Positions 1 through 9,744 of a DNA stretch of 64,000 nt are shown here, in pieces. The position numbers were made by a program, and so were the translations under genes. The DNA comes from Deinandra increscens subsp. villosa (lineage: Eukaryota; Streptophyta; Magnoliopsida; Asterales; Asteraceae): assembly GCA_039602395.1 (NCBI GenBank), contig JBCNJP010000023.1, forward strand, positions 94,814,030-94,878,029, given 5' to 3'. How positions within the stretch are numbered: the first letter of the stretch is position 1; every line of letters starts with the position of its first letter. Under the pieces are notes generated by a model that saw only the letters and a list, made by a program, of their open reading frames with translations, had not been told where the DNA came from and did no database searches.

Positions 1-71
1 TGACCCGTTTCCCATTTTGCCTAATTTTTCATTAGAGACCCATTTGAGAAAAAAAAGTTGAGAAGTCACAC

Positions 72-1310
72 CTCTGATTCACCAGAAACTGTTACCAGTT
101 TCCTATCAGCCATAAACATCTTAAGTTTATCGAAATGTGTTGAATATAAGGGGCGTTGGCACTCGTCTATCACCAACAATTCCCACTTAATATGATCAAC
201 CATTTCCATGTCCTGCAAAACAAGATCAACAAAATTCATACATAAATTTGTGCTACTTTCATATAATAATATAATAACAACTATTTACCTCAACAATGGT
301 ATCCGGAGAAGATAAAAGAACTTGAAACTTTGTACACCCATTTTCAGTGTAAAATTCTGCATCTCTAATGGCAGCCCGTGTATCTTTGTTCCCTATGTAT
401 ATTACAACATTCATCGACTTTGACAACTTTGAAAACTCGATTTCCCACAATGAAAGAGCACTTAAAGATGCTATTATTAACACAGGATTCTTCATGCTAT
501 CGAGCAAAGATGATACAAAATGGACCACCTTAACTAACCGGTCCTGCAATATCCAATTAATATCCAATTAATAAAGGAAAAGGAAGAAAATTATAGTTCA
601 AACTTTACTTAATCTTTTGTTTAATGGATGAGTAGATAGAACAATAATGTCACCTGGCCATCAAACACAACAGCATTTTGACCTTTGTTCCAATAATCGC
701 GAAGTTTGTTAACATAATAGAGAACATGATCATGTTTTTCGGTTAACTCACCACTGCCTGCATATGCAGTTAACAGTTACCAGATAATATACCAAAAAAT
801 AAAACTATTTTGAGGCAAAAACTTGGAAAAAAGTATGTGATCTAAAGAGACAAAATGCACACCAGATTCCATCTTGTTTTCTGCACTGGATCTTTGTGCA
901 GAACTTAACCTACAAATTCAAAGAATCAAACAACTAATAAAACATTACTTTAACTAATTAAAGATTACTGATTAGTGTGTGTGAATTGTGATATTGTTAA
1001 ATGAAACATGTTAATAGCTAAATCACCTCCTTTTTTTACGTCTAGAACCCGGACAAGATTTCTTGGCAATCATGTGATTAACATCCTTCAGCACCTTCTT
1101 CTTTTGTCCAGCGACTCGAAACAACTTTTTATAGAAATGCGAATTTAGTCTCTTCCTTTTCGTACTTTCATTCGCGCAATTCTTGATATTGGTATCATCT
1201 CGGTTTTTACGCGGGGTTCGTTCTCCATTGTTTATTCTTTTTGCCAAAGCCTCAAGTCTTTCCCTTTTCTTGGCCATTGGAAGATTTGAATATGAAATGT
1301 CTGCATTCAT
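72..1310 (-). CDS. MOM1-like transcriptional silencing protein, 5' part (continues past left edge)
   Basis: Five exons can be joined in frame on the minus strand: 1310-1027, 909-863, 757-654, 543-289 and 212-72. All have AG/GT borders and matching phases (2,1,0,0,0), and a donor at 71-70 leads out of the window. The visible 277 residues start MNADISYSNLPMAKKRE, followed by a lysine/arginine-rich stretch. From about residue 120 the protein matches the degenerate SNF2/CHD3-like helicase region of MOM1: YYVNKLRDYW, NAVVFDGQDRLVKVV, NVVIYIGNKDTR, and a DEAH-like IDECQ near the end. MOM1 acts in the nucleus and maintains transcriptional silencing of repeats without its SNF2 half having normal remodelling activity (family knowledge). 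The rest of the helicase-like region and any C-terminal CMM2 lie off the window. The close paralogue at 9745-11929 starts the same way. Confidence 0.8.
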
Positions 1311-2165
1311 CTTACAAGGGTATTTTGGTCATTCACCATCAAGTCTTCTTCAACCTACACAAAAATGCCATTCATTATGTGAGCAACCATTATGTTCAAA
1401 CTTCTGCCATACCCCAAAATATGTATCATAATGAATAATTTAACTGAATCTTGAGAAATTATGCCCAAAATTTCATGCTCAAAATACTAGGCATGTTAAT
1501 GTAAATTAGGGTTTAGGGTTTAAGAATGCTAGATTTCTTATATGCCCCTAATTAACATACACAAATTAACAAACAAACCGTGTGAACCTTACCTAAAAAT
1601 TAACAGATATGGATGAAGAATATATATGTATGTGTATATCTCTATATTCGTGTGTGTATCAGTGTATGTATATGTATAGTCCTTTATGTATTTGAGGGTA
1701 TACATTCATACTACATATATATCATAGGTGTTCATTTTGATCCCCTTTTTTTTTCAATTTTTTGTAAGTTTACACACACATTCATATACATATGCATATA
1801 TAATATATGTATGTATGTGTGTGTAAACTCACAAAAATTTGAAAAAACAGGGGATCAAAATGAACACCTATGATGTATATGTATCTGTAGTATGAATGTA
1901 TAACCTCAAATACATAAAAGAAAGATGAGTGATGAATCAAAGATAGAACTCTTTTAAACCCTAAATCAACAACAATTTACACAAACACAAAAAAAGTCAG
2001 AAACCCTGTTTTACTAAAAACTAGAACAGAGAAGAGAAGAAAACAAGTAAAAAAAATCACGGAGTTTGTAGCTTTTTGTAGCTTTCAAGTTGAAATTGAT
2101 CACAATTCGCAGCTTCTTCACTCACCTCCGGAAAACTAGAAATCTTGCCGGAAAAGAATTGTCGT
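1311..2165 (-). promoter_or_regulatory. Leader / 5'-UTR intron of the MOM1-like gene
   Basis: A donor CCGGAG|GTGAGT (exon end 2126) and an acceptor TGTGTAG|GTTG (exon start 1354) predict a 771-bp intron in the 5' leader, upstream of the ATG at 1310. It contains a doubled telo-box (TTAGGGTTTAGGGTTTA around 1507-1523), common in leaders of housekeeping plant genes, and the large hairpin listed separately. The same layout is recognisable upstream of the second MOM-like gene. The transcription start is not resolved. Confidence 0.45.
1681..1919. repeat. Long hairpin (inverted repeat, ~118-bp arms, almost no loop)
   Basis: The left arm (1681-1798) and the reverse complement of the right arm (1803-1919) match at roughly 90 percent, including AGGTGTTCATTTTGATCCCC and GTTTACACACACAT. 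The centre is an AT-rich point near 1800. Transcribed as part of the leader intron it would fold into a long near-perfect stem. The homologous leader of the second MOM-like gene has only right-arm-like copies in direct orientation (around 12395-12500 and 12660-12770). Confidence 0.85.
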
Positions 2166-2814
2166 TTTGAGGCGTGTTTTAGAGGAGTTTTTAGCTATTT
2201 TTTTTACAGAGTATGGGGGTTTTATTATGGATGTGGGTTTTCTATAAAACGTAACAACTTTTGCAATTCTGGTACAATGAAACTGACAAATTTCGTTTGT
2301 GGTTTCTCCATTTTCGCCTGCTGTGTGTAGGAATTGTGCCGACCAACATTTCAGGTCATTTTTGTGTCGATGTATTAATATAATTATTATTTTTTTAAGT
2401 AGAGCACCTATTATGTTCATTTTTTATTTAAGAAAATAACAAAAAATACTGTTTTTGAAGATAACATTTGACGATTTCTATTTAATTGCTAGATTATATT
2501 CATACACATATTTGATATCTATACACATTTTATGTGTTTGTTTTGAGTAAAATGGTCGTATGGAGATGTCGTTTTACTCAAAATAGTCGTTTGGGTCTAA
2601 TTTTTTTTATTATTATATAAATACCCCCGCCCCCCATTTTATGTGGTTGCCATCGATCCATGTGGGGTCATTCTGCCCAAAACGATCATATTGGATCATT
2701 TTGCCTCAAACGATCGTTTGGAGTGTGTGTGGATATATAACGACTCTTTATGAACGAAAAAGAAAAAAACACAAGAACCATTCTCAGCTAAGTGTAGATT
2801 CCGCATACTACTCG
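2166..2814. other. Intergenic, nothing recognised
   Basis: AT-rich sequence with only short spurious reading frames. A short motif with ACGATC, about 30 bp apart, recurs at 2670-2720. No gene, RNA or clear element was found. Confidence 0.5.
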
Positions 2815-3247
2815 AAATCGAATCGATAAAAACTCACAACGAGCCGAGTCTAAACAAACCTGAGCTAAGCTCAAGCTTTAAAACATGGCTCGTTTAATAA
2901 ACGAGCTCGAGCTCGAGCCTGAGCTTTACATAGCAAGCTCGAACCAACTCGCGAGCCATAACAAGCCTTTTATTTATATAACTTTTATTTAATTTATTAA
3001 ATATATTTGAAAATAATGATTATTATAATATATATAATTATGATAAAATAAGTAAATAATATGTATTATTCTACATAAAAGTATAATTCTAATTATATAC
3101 AAATTTAATTCTAATTATAATAATATATAAATAAATAAAAATTAATATTAAATGAACCGAGCAGAGCTCTGTTAATTTTAAACTAGCCAAGCTTGAGTCT
3201 AGATGAGCTCAGACTCAGGCTCGACTCGACTCGTTTACACCCTTAAT
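2815..3247. mobile_element. hAT-like non-autonomous element of the GAGCTCGAGC family, 5' end eroded
   Basis: GAGCTCGAGC-rich ends surround an AT-rich core. The right end CTCGTTTACACCCTTA matches the intact copy at 14354-14867. The left terminus (TAGGGGTGTAAA) is missing, and the sequence starts with a match to an internal point of that copy (ACTCGAAATCGA...). Confidence 0.6.
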
Positions 3248-4110
3248 CCCGCACTACTACATGCTCCCTTTCATTTCAATGCAACCCCTTCCATAAGCAC
3301 GGACACCACACTTACGTGTGACTCACAGATGAAACGCCGCCTAATAATTAATTGATTACCGACTTTTTTGTGGTATTTTATATGTTTATTAAGGTTGATT
3401 ATAATTTTTAGTAATGAAAATCACTTAAGTTTTAGTATTATTTTATTATTGTAAAATTTTATTTTATAAACATATAAAATAAAATATAAAAGTTGAATGA
3501 GAGGTAGAATGAGTAATTTGGTTATGGTGGCTTGGGACAGTGTTTGTGTTTCCGATGTTTCCACCAATTGTTTTCGATCAACTTTTGGGGAGACTGACAT
3601 CCATCAGCGATTATCGTACGGAGAATTATGGGTGCACCATAAACAAATGGATTAGAGATAAAGACAAAAAAAGGTGGACCCCTTCTCAATTTTTCTAATT
3701 TTCTTCTAACTTCCCGACACCATCCGCAACATTAAGTTACGTCCTTTCTGTATGCAAGTCTAATTACCATGTGGTATCATACTTTTATAAATTCCAATAA
3801 ATCTTGTCACATGTCTCTCTTACTCAATGCTAAAATATTCGTACTTCCCACGTGTACCCCTATTTATACATAATATACACATATGTGTGTGAGAAGAGAG
3901 GAAAAATTAAAAAAAATTAAAAAAAAAAACTAGAAATGAGATTTTTGAGTGCATGTCAAAACGAATTTTACCTCACATGCCTTCCACCCCAATGCTCCTT
4001 CCTATGCATGCCAGGCAAATGAGCTCCACATCAGCCAATATGCGCGTACGTTCACATGGTCTAACATATCATAATTAAATTACATCAAATTCATATTCTC
4101 GCAGGCTCAA
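3248..4110. other. Intergenic, nothing recognised
   Basis: AT-rich DNA with no open frame of interest and no terminal repeats found. Confidence 0.5.
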
Positions 4111-5501
4111 ACCCTAAGGGTGTTTATAGTGGGTTAGCCGTGGTGGACTAAGGGAAGGCCGTGCGGTTATGGGCAGCCAGGGAAAAGAATAAAAGAGGGG
4201 AAAACGAATAGGAAGGGCTCATGTGGCGTGCGGGGGTGTACGTCTACATAAGAGGCAAGTGTATGTTGTGAACCGTGAGAGATCAAGGGAGGGGGAGTAA
4301 AGAGTATGTTGGCTACGATTTGAAAGAGGGAGAGAAAGAGAGTGCGTGAGTGTGTAAATGGAGGAGGAGATGGTTCCATTTATAGGCAAGAGGTGAGAGA
4401 GGAGAAAGGGAGGTAAGTGTTGGTCTAATAGGAGAATGAGAGATGAGGTGGTGGTCCAATGAGAGGATAAAGATGGGTGGTCCAATGCATGTGTGAGGTT
4501 TTGCATGGATGGTGATTGGGTGGCCTCCATGCATGGCTTCTTATTGGGTGTCTTGGTGACATATTTACAATTCTAGTCCCTCAAGTATCCTATATTTATA
4601 CACGAGTTTGTGTGTGGTCAATAGGAGGATGGAATATTGCATGAGTTGTGATTGGTTGACCAATGAGAGTGTGTGGAAGTGTGTGACCAATAGAAGAGTG
4701 AAAGTATGCATGGGTTGTGATTGGTGGGTGGATTTGGACCATTGAATTAGGAGAGAGAATGATTGATCTTGGCCATTGATCTTGCATGTGATCAAGACCA
4801 TTGGATCAAATCAATGTGGACCATTGGATCAAGGGTAATAAAACAAAAGAAGGGAAGTGGGCTTCTACACCTATTGGGTCGCTGGTTTAGGCGAGGATTT
4901 GGGCCGAACCGGATGGGTCAATTGGTTCTTATGGCTAAATGAACATGGGTTGTAACCGAGTCGTGGCCCAAAATAGTTATTGGGCTTAATTAACTTAGCT
5001 AGCCCAACAGGTTTGGGCCTTTGTGGCTAATTAATCAGTTACGGCCCATGGTGAGGAGGGGAGATGCCCAAACACTTAAATGTAAGTGTTTGGCCCAAGT
5101 GTAGAGTCTTATTGGGCCTTGGTGACCTGTAAGTTCTTATTAGCTTGTTGGGCTTTTACGACCCAATTATAGTAAGTAATCCAATCTATGGGCTTTGTAG
5201 TCCATAATTCACTTATTGGACTTTGGTGGCCCACCAGTGTTTGATTGGGCTTACTACATGCTTAATGAGCTTGAGGTTGAGCTATTGAGCTTGAATGGTG
5301 GAAAATGGATAATGTTGAGAGTTTGAATTTGTGAGTGGTTGAGACTACTAGACACGTGATCATGTATTTATAAATATTGTTTATATTTGTTATCGGTTAT
5401 GGTTCTTCCGTTCCTGTAATAGATGACATAGTTATCAATTAAAATGACGCGAAAAATTTACTGTAGAAAATACATGGGTATTTATTGGTGTGGGTGTTAC
5501 A
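4111..5501. repeat. Repeat-derived block: MITE-like start and LTR-like sequence
   Basis: At 4111-4840 the sequence resembles the inside of the Tourist-like element at 30221-30565 (GGTCCAATAGGAGA-type motifs), with short imperfect tandem copies of a TTGTGATTGG...GACCAATAG unit. At 4860-5501 many TTGGGCTT/GGCCCAA pairs occur, and the block ends in GTGGGTGTTACA, typical of a plant Ty3-like LTR terminus. No second LTR, primer-binding site or gag-pol frame was found, so this is at most a solo or partial LTR. Confidence 0.35.
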
Positions 5502-6251
5502 TTTAAATTATTAATTAATGTTTTATAAAAAATTACGTCATTCATAATTTTCAAATCTCTTAACATTTTTTTAATAGTTATCTAAAGTATGAACCTAAAT
5601 TCAACATTGTAGTACACGTGTTACTAAATTAGTTAGATTATAATTAAATAAGTAATCTGAGTTTAAATTCTTAAAGATAACACAAAAAAACTCACGCATA
5701 CAACTATTTGTATTGTTTAAAACTTATAAAAAAAGAGAGATAAGCATGAAAAATAAAAATAAGCTTCAAAGATTCATCATAGTTTGATACGTGATAAACA
5801 TATTTACTAGCTTTGAGAGAAAAAGAAAATAAAATAGAGAGAGGTCAAAAGAAAATATTTACTACCTATGCTCTTTGTAAACGCTTAACTCTATTAATGC
5901 TATTCTCTTTGTAAATTTGAAAGAAAAATATATATGTTGTAGTAAATGTGGGTAAATATGATTGGTTTGGTTATTATTCATATACTTGACTTTACTACCC
6001 GTGTTGTGGCATAAAGAAACGCGAGTTACAACACAGTTGCACTACTAAAACGTAACGTATAGTAAACAAAAATATAAAAAAATTACGTAACGACGTTAAA
6101 ATTTTAGATCTATACAAAGAAATAACCTAATAATATTACTATTAATATATAATATGATCTTAAAGGGTCACACATAAAACATTTAAATACGTTAAAAGCA
6201 ATAATCCACTCAAGATATATTTTGGTAATTGTTATAGTAACACTTATATAA
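5502..6251. other. Intergenic, nothing recognised
   Basis: Very AT-rich sequence. No gene or terminal repeat was recognised. Confidence 0.5.
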
Positions 6252-6330
6252 CTAGTTTTTATACCCCGTGCATCGCACGACTGAGATTTAAAAAAATATA
6301 TGTATTGCACGGTTAAGTTTTAAAAAAGTA
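6252..6330 (-). mobile_element. Helitron-like 3' terminus
   Basis: On the minus strand a short hairpin (CGTGC-GAT-GCACG, 6277-6289) is followed by an AT-rich spacer and terminal CTAG at 6252-6255, with a T next. This matches the Helitron 3'-end rule (hairpin, then CTRR, insertion between A and T). The element body would lie to the right. Its 5' TC end was not identified. Confidence 0.5.
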
Positions 6331-6829
6331 CTAATGGTAATAGAGTACAGAAAGTGGAACTTGTATAAAAGAAAAAAACTGTTAAAGTAAATAATTGGTA
6401 AACTATATAAAAAATAAAACGGTTATGGAAATGTTAAACTGTAATTTAGTAAACTATATTATATACTTAATTTAGTAATTAAATAATTGGTTATTAAATA
6501 ATTTACGAGGCAATAAATAAAAAGTCGGATATATATCTAAAACTTTTCTTTTGATAGAAAAGAACTTTTTTTTTCTTCAGATAATTAATTAATTATAATG
6601 GTGATTATCCCTATAATAAATAAATTTTACACCAAATTCATTTTTGTTGGGCTTGAACCATTGATCTCCAAAAGAGCAACACCTATATTATTATGAAAAG
6701 TTATGTTCAAACAAAAAAAAAATTAAAATCTAATAAGTCTAATAATGATTATGAACTTAACATGTGTCTTTTTGTTGCTTTTGACTGAGTATTTTAGTCA
6801 TTGTGTTTAATATTTTAAGTTGTAATATA

Positions 6830-7215
6830 TAAAGCCCGGGAACCCAATGGCGAAAGACACATCCACGTTATTTTGTCTTATGTTAGACAGAGTAATATAT
6901 ATTAATCATTGTGTTTTATATTTTAACTAATTTCATGTTATTTTGTTCTTGTTTTTATGTATTGGATACATTTTTTTATTTTTTATTGTGCTTTTTTAAC
7001 GGCCAACGAATAAAGCCTGGGAACCCGATGGCAAAAGACACATCCACCCGCAAACCGCAGATAGAGTTAGGGTAGCCTAGACTCATGAATTGAGACCATT
7101 TCAGGGAAACCCCACATCCACGAATGACCGGATAGTAAAATATGGAGGCTTTAGAGATCGAAGTGGTGACTTTAAAGTCACAAATCTCCCCATTATCACC
7201 CATGACCACTCGGGA
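6830..7215 (-). mobile_element. tRNA-derived SINE, minus strand
   Basis: On the minus strand the head has a tRNA-like A box (GAGTGGTCATGGGTGATAA, near 7190-7210) and a B box (CACTTCGATCTC, near 7155-7166). The tail is at 6990-7010 (GTTGGCCGTT then AT-rich). The segment AAAGCCTGGGAACCCGATGG at 7012 is repeated in near-identical form at about 6833, showing an older tail fragment beside it. The same family occurs at 13155-13680 and a relative at 29100-29280. Confidence 0.55.
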
Positions 7216-7412
7216 AAACTTTATTAGAAATATACAATGATGTTATTTATAATTATGTTGTTCAAAACTAATAATTAAAAAACAAAATGACCAATAGAAA
7301 GACATAATTACACACAAAAAGACACAATGATGAGCAATAAGACATAATAGCGAACAAAAAACACAGTGATGCATTAGAAAACCCAAAGAGCTGAAAACAT
7401 AATTTTTTTTAA
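7216..7412. other. Intergenic spacer
   Basis: A short AT-rich spacer with a loose repeat of an AAAAAGACACAATGA-like motif. Nothing else was seen. Confidence 0.4.
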
Positions 7413-7567
7413 TGGGTCATTTGCATATATCCCCCTCTAAACTTGAGAAATTGCATATATACCCAAATCATGCTTAAAGATCATTGTACATTATGCATTG
7501 AAAACTTGTATGTTGGGGAAATATGCAATTTTTTTCCAAAGTAGGGGGATATATGCAATTTTCCCTT
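7413..7567. mobile_element. Small MITE with ~30-bp terminal inverted repeats
   Basis: The left end TTTGCATATATCCCCCT and right end AGGGGGATATATGCAA are inverted copies, as are the flanking GGG/CCC bases. Total length is about 155 bp. The superfamily is not assignable by eye. Confidence 0.6.
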
Positions 7568-7624
7568 TTTTAATTATATATATACAATGAAATTTGGGAA
7601 AGGAATAGTGGACTTTTCATTTCT

Positions 7625-8720
7625 CATGGTTTGGCCACGGTAGTTTGAGTGTTTGGCAGTTTCTACCCCTTAAACTTTTACACTACTTTTTTTTAGCGAA
7701 ATAGTAAACTTTTGGTTTTCATAGTTAGTCACATATGTTTCATACTTTTACGTTTTCTACCCTCTAATTTTAATTTTTTTTTTGTTTTAAGTTTTGTTAT
7801 CTTCTAATTTGGCCACGAAACTTTTAACTTTTCTACTTTCGTTTTTAGTATACTATTCTACATTATTTTTTCTAAAAAAATAATGTCTTATATACAAGTA
7901 TGAACGTTTTTAGAAAATATGAAAACATGATAAACAGTCAACAAAGTGGTTGAAACTAGAAATACCCCTCCATCTTTTCTCCTCATTTTAATCTCAACCA
8001 TTGTTGAGATCTTAATAACAAATTTAATAGCCTCAAATACTTCTTAGCTTTCTTAAATTGAACAATTTATTTTTTTGAACGCCCAATCAAATTATATTAA
8101 CAAAGCTACCAAGGTGGTAGAGAGAATTACACCAAGGAGTTTAAAAGAACAAAAGAAGCACTAACTACATCAAAACAAGTTAAAACAAGACCAATCGTTT
8201 CTAATATACTTTTATAGCTTTATACTTTCACCATGAGACTTTTAGACTTTTACGTTTTATACCCCTTAACTTTTAACACTTATAAAGTTTTTTTGTTTTT
8301 TGTTTTAAGTATTGTTGTCTTCTACTTTGGCCACGAAACTTTTAACTTTTCTATTTTCGTTTTTAGTATACTTTTATAGTTTTATACTTTCACCACGAGA
8401 CTTTTAGACTTTTACGTTTCGGTAGTTTGAATATTTGACAATTTCTACCCCTTAAACTTTTACACTACTTTTTTTTTAACGAAATAGTAATACGTTTCAT
8501 ACTTTTACGGTTTCTACCCTCTAACTTTTAATTTTTTTTTGTTTCAAGTTTTGTTGTTTCTACTTTGGCCACGAAACTTTTAACCTTTCTACTTTCGTTT
8601 TTAGTATACTTTTATAGTTTTATACTTTCACCACGAGACTTTTAGACTTTTACGTTTTATAACCCTCAGCATACAACGTGCGGGGTGGTAAACATCTCGT
8701 TTTATTTATAGCAAAATAGT
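7625..8720. repeat. Minisatellite-like array (CTTTTAGACTTTTACG units), Helitron-like end
   Basis: Degenerate short units built on ACTTTTAGACTTTTACGTTTTATACCCCTTA and GGCCACGAAACTTTTAACTTTT recur many times. The block ends near 8690 in a hairpin-like CCGCATACAACGTGCGGGG-type sequence, the same arrangement seen at the end of the array at 34740-36170. This suggests minisatellites inside non-autonomous Helitrons, but the 5' end is not defined. Confidence 0.5.
7870..8187. repeat. Direct duplication, copy 1 (~318 bp)
   Basis: Near-identical to 8765-9086, starting at GTCTTATATACAAGTATGAA and ending in GCACTAACTACATCAAAA. It includes a LINE 3'-UTR-like end (TTTTTTTGAACGGCCAATCA in copy 2). The two copies differ at only a few percent of positions, so the duplication is fairly recent. 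Confidence 0.85.
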
Positions 8721-8764
8721 AGTTGTTTTAAAAATAATAAAAAAACTTCCGTTTCTAATGTTAT

Positions 8765-9086
8765 TTTTTTCTAAAAAATACCGTCTTATATACAAGTATG
8801 AACGTTTTTAGAAAATATGAAAACGTGATAAACAGTCAACAAAGTGACCGAAACTAAAAATACCCCTCCATCTTTTCTCCTCAGTTTAATCTCAACCATT
8901 GTTGAGATCTTAATAACAAATTTAATAGCCTCAAATACTTCTTAGCTTTCTTAAATTGAACAATTTATTTTTTTGAACGGCCAATCAGATTATATTAACA
9001 AAACTACCAACATGGTAGAGAGAATTACACCAAGGAGTTTAAAAGAACAAAAGAAGCACTAACTACATCAAAAAAAAGTTAAAACA
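8765..9086. repeat. Direct duplication, copy 2
   Basis: The partner of 7870-8187. Its right end continues into LINE coding sequence (9085-9245) that copy 1 lacks. Copy 2 therefore keeps the original context, and copy 1 is probably the derived one. Confidence 0.85.
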
Positions 9087-9245
9087 ACGTCAGTTTTTCC
9101 AATCCACAGGCTTTTTTGAACGAATCTTGAACCTTAGGTATCCAAGAGTTTTTATTTCTTCAATGATCTTCTCTAATAACACCGGGACTGGGACTTGATT
9201 AAAAACTTTATCGTTACTTGATTTCCATATATTCTAAATGGTTTT
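8968..9245 (-). mobile_element. Truncated LINE 3' end (zf-RVT C-terminal tail and 3' UTR)
   Basis: On the minus strand a frame reads IWKSSNDKVFNQ, then LLEKIIEEIKTLGYLRFKIR and DWKN followed by a stop. This is the C-terminal signature of plant LINE zinc-binding reverse transcriptase (zf-RVT). A 3' UTR ending GGCCGTTCAAAAAAA follows. It is a 5'-truncated remnant. Confidence 0.65.
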
Positions 9246-9744
9246 GTATATAATCAATTGTACCACCTATAGTATGTGTCGCCAAAGTTGAGTAAATTAA
9301 AATGAAAGTGGATGCTAATGTTCAAATCGTATTATCATCATATGATCTTAAAATCCTACTATTAGCTTTACTATTAGCCTTACTATGAATGAGATTTAAA
9401 TGGAGATGTTTGTATTACATCTTACGAAACTCACACATGTTAAAAAAAAAAAAACACACTATAGTATGTGTTTAGCTTTACTTATATTAACATGTACATC
9501 AATGTGTGTAACAATTACATTTCCAAAAAACAATGATGCATATGTGAATACTTGAACTACTAGATATGAACTCTATCCTCACCTTTTGATCCCAACACTA
9601 TCATCATATTCATATAAAACTACACATCTAAAAATGCTACCAAAAGAAGCCTTCAATAAAGGCAAAGACACCTGCAAGATCACTAAGTGCCATGATTTGA
9701 ACCTTAAGAATGGTAAACTAGAGCCACCCTCATCATAAAATCTG
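9246..9744. other. Intergenic / probable 3' UTR of the mini-MOM gene
   Basis: The 3' side of the minus-strand gene ending at 9745. No other gene is recognised; a poly-A tract lies near 9440. Confidence 0.4.

Noticed and set aside
2807..3255. 8-bp target duplication (ATTCCGCA / ATCCCGCA) around the GAGC element
   Set aside because: The left terminal repeat is missing, so a duplication directly at the truncated end is more likely chance.
4167..4801. Overlapping minus-strand frames of 60-100 codons
   Set aside because: They come from a repetitive, Tourist-like and LTR-like block; composition (HTHTLSLSL) reflects the repeat, with no family resemblance.
7625..8720. CRISPR-like array of repeats
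   Set aside because: Units are degenerate, contiguous and of varied length without spacers; eukaryotic minisatellite.
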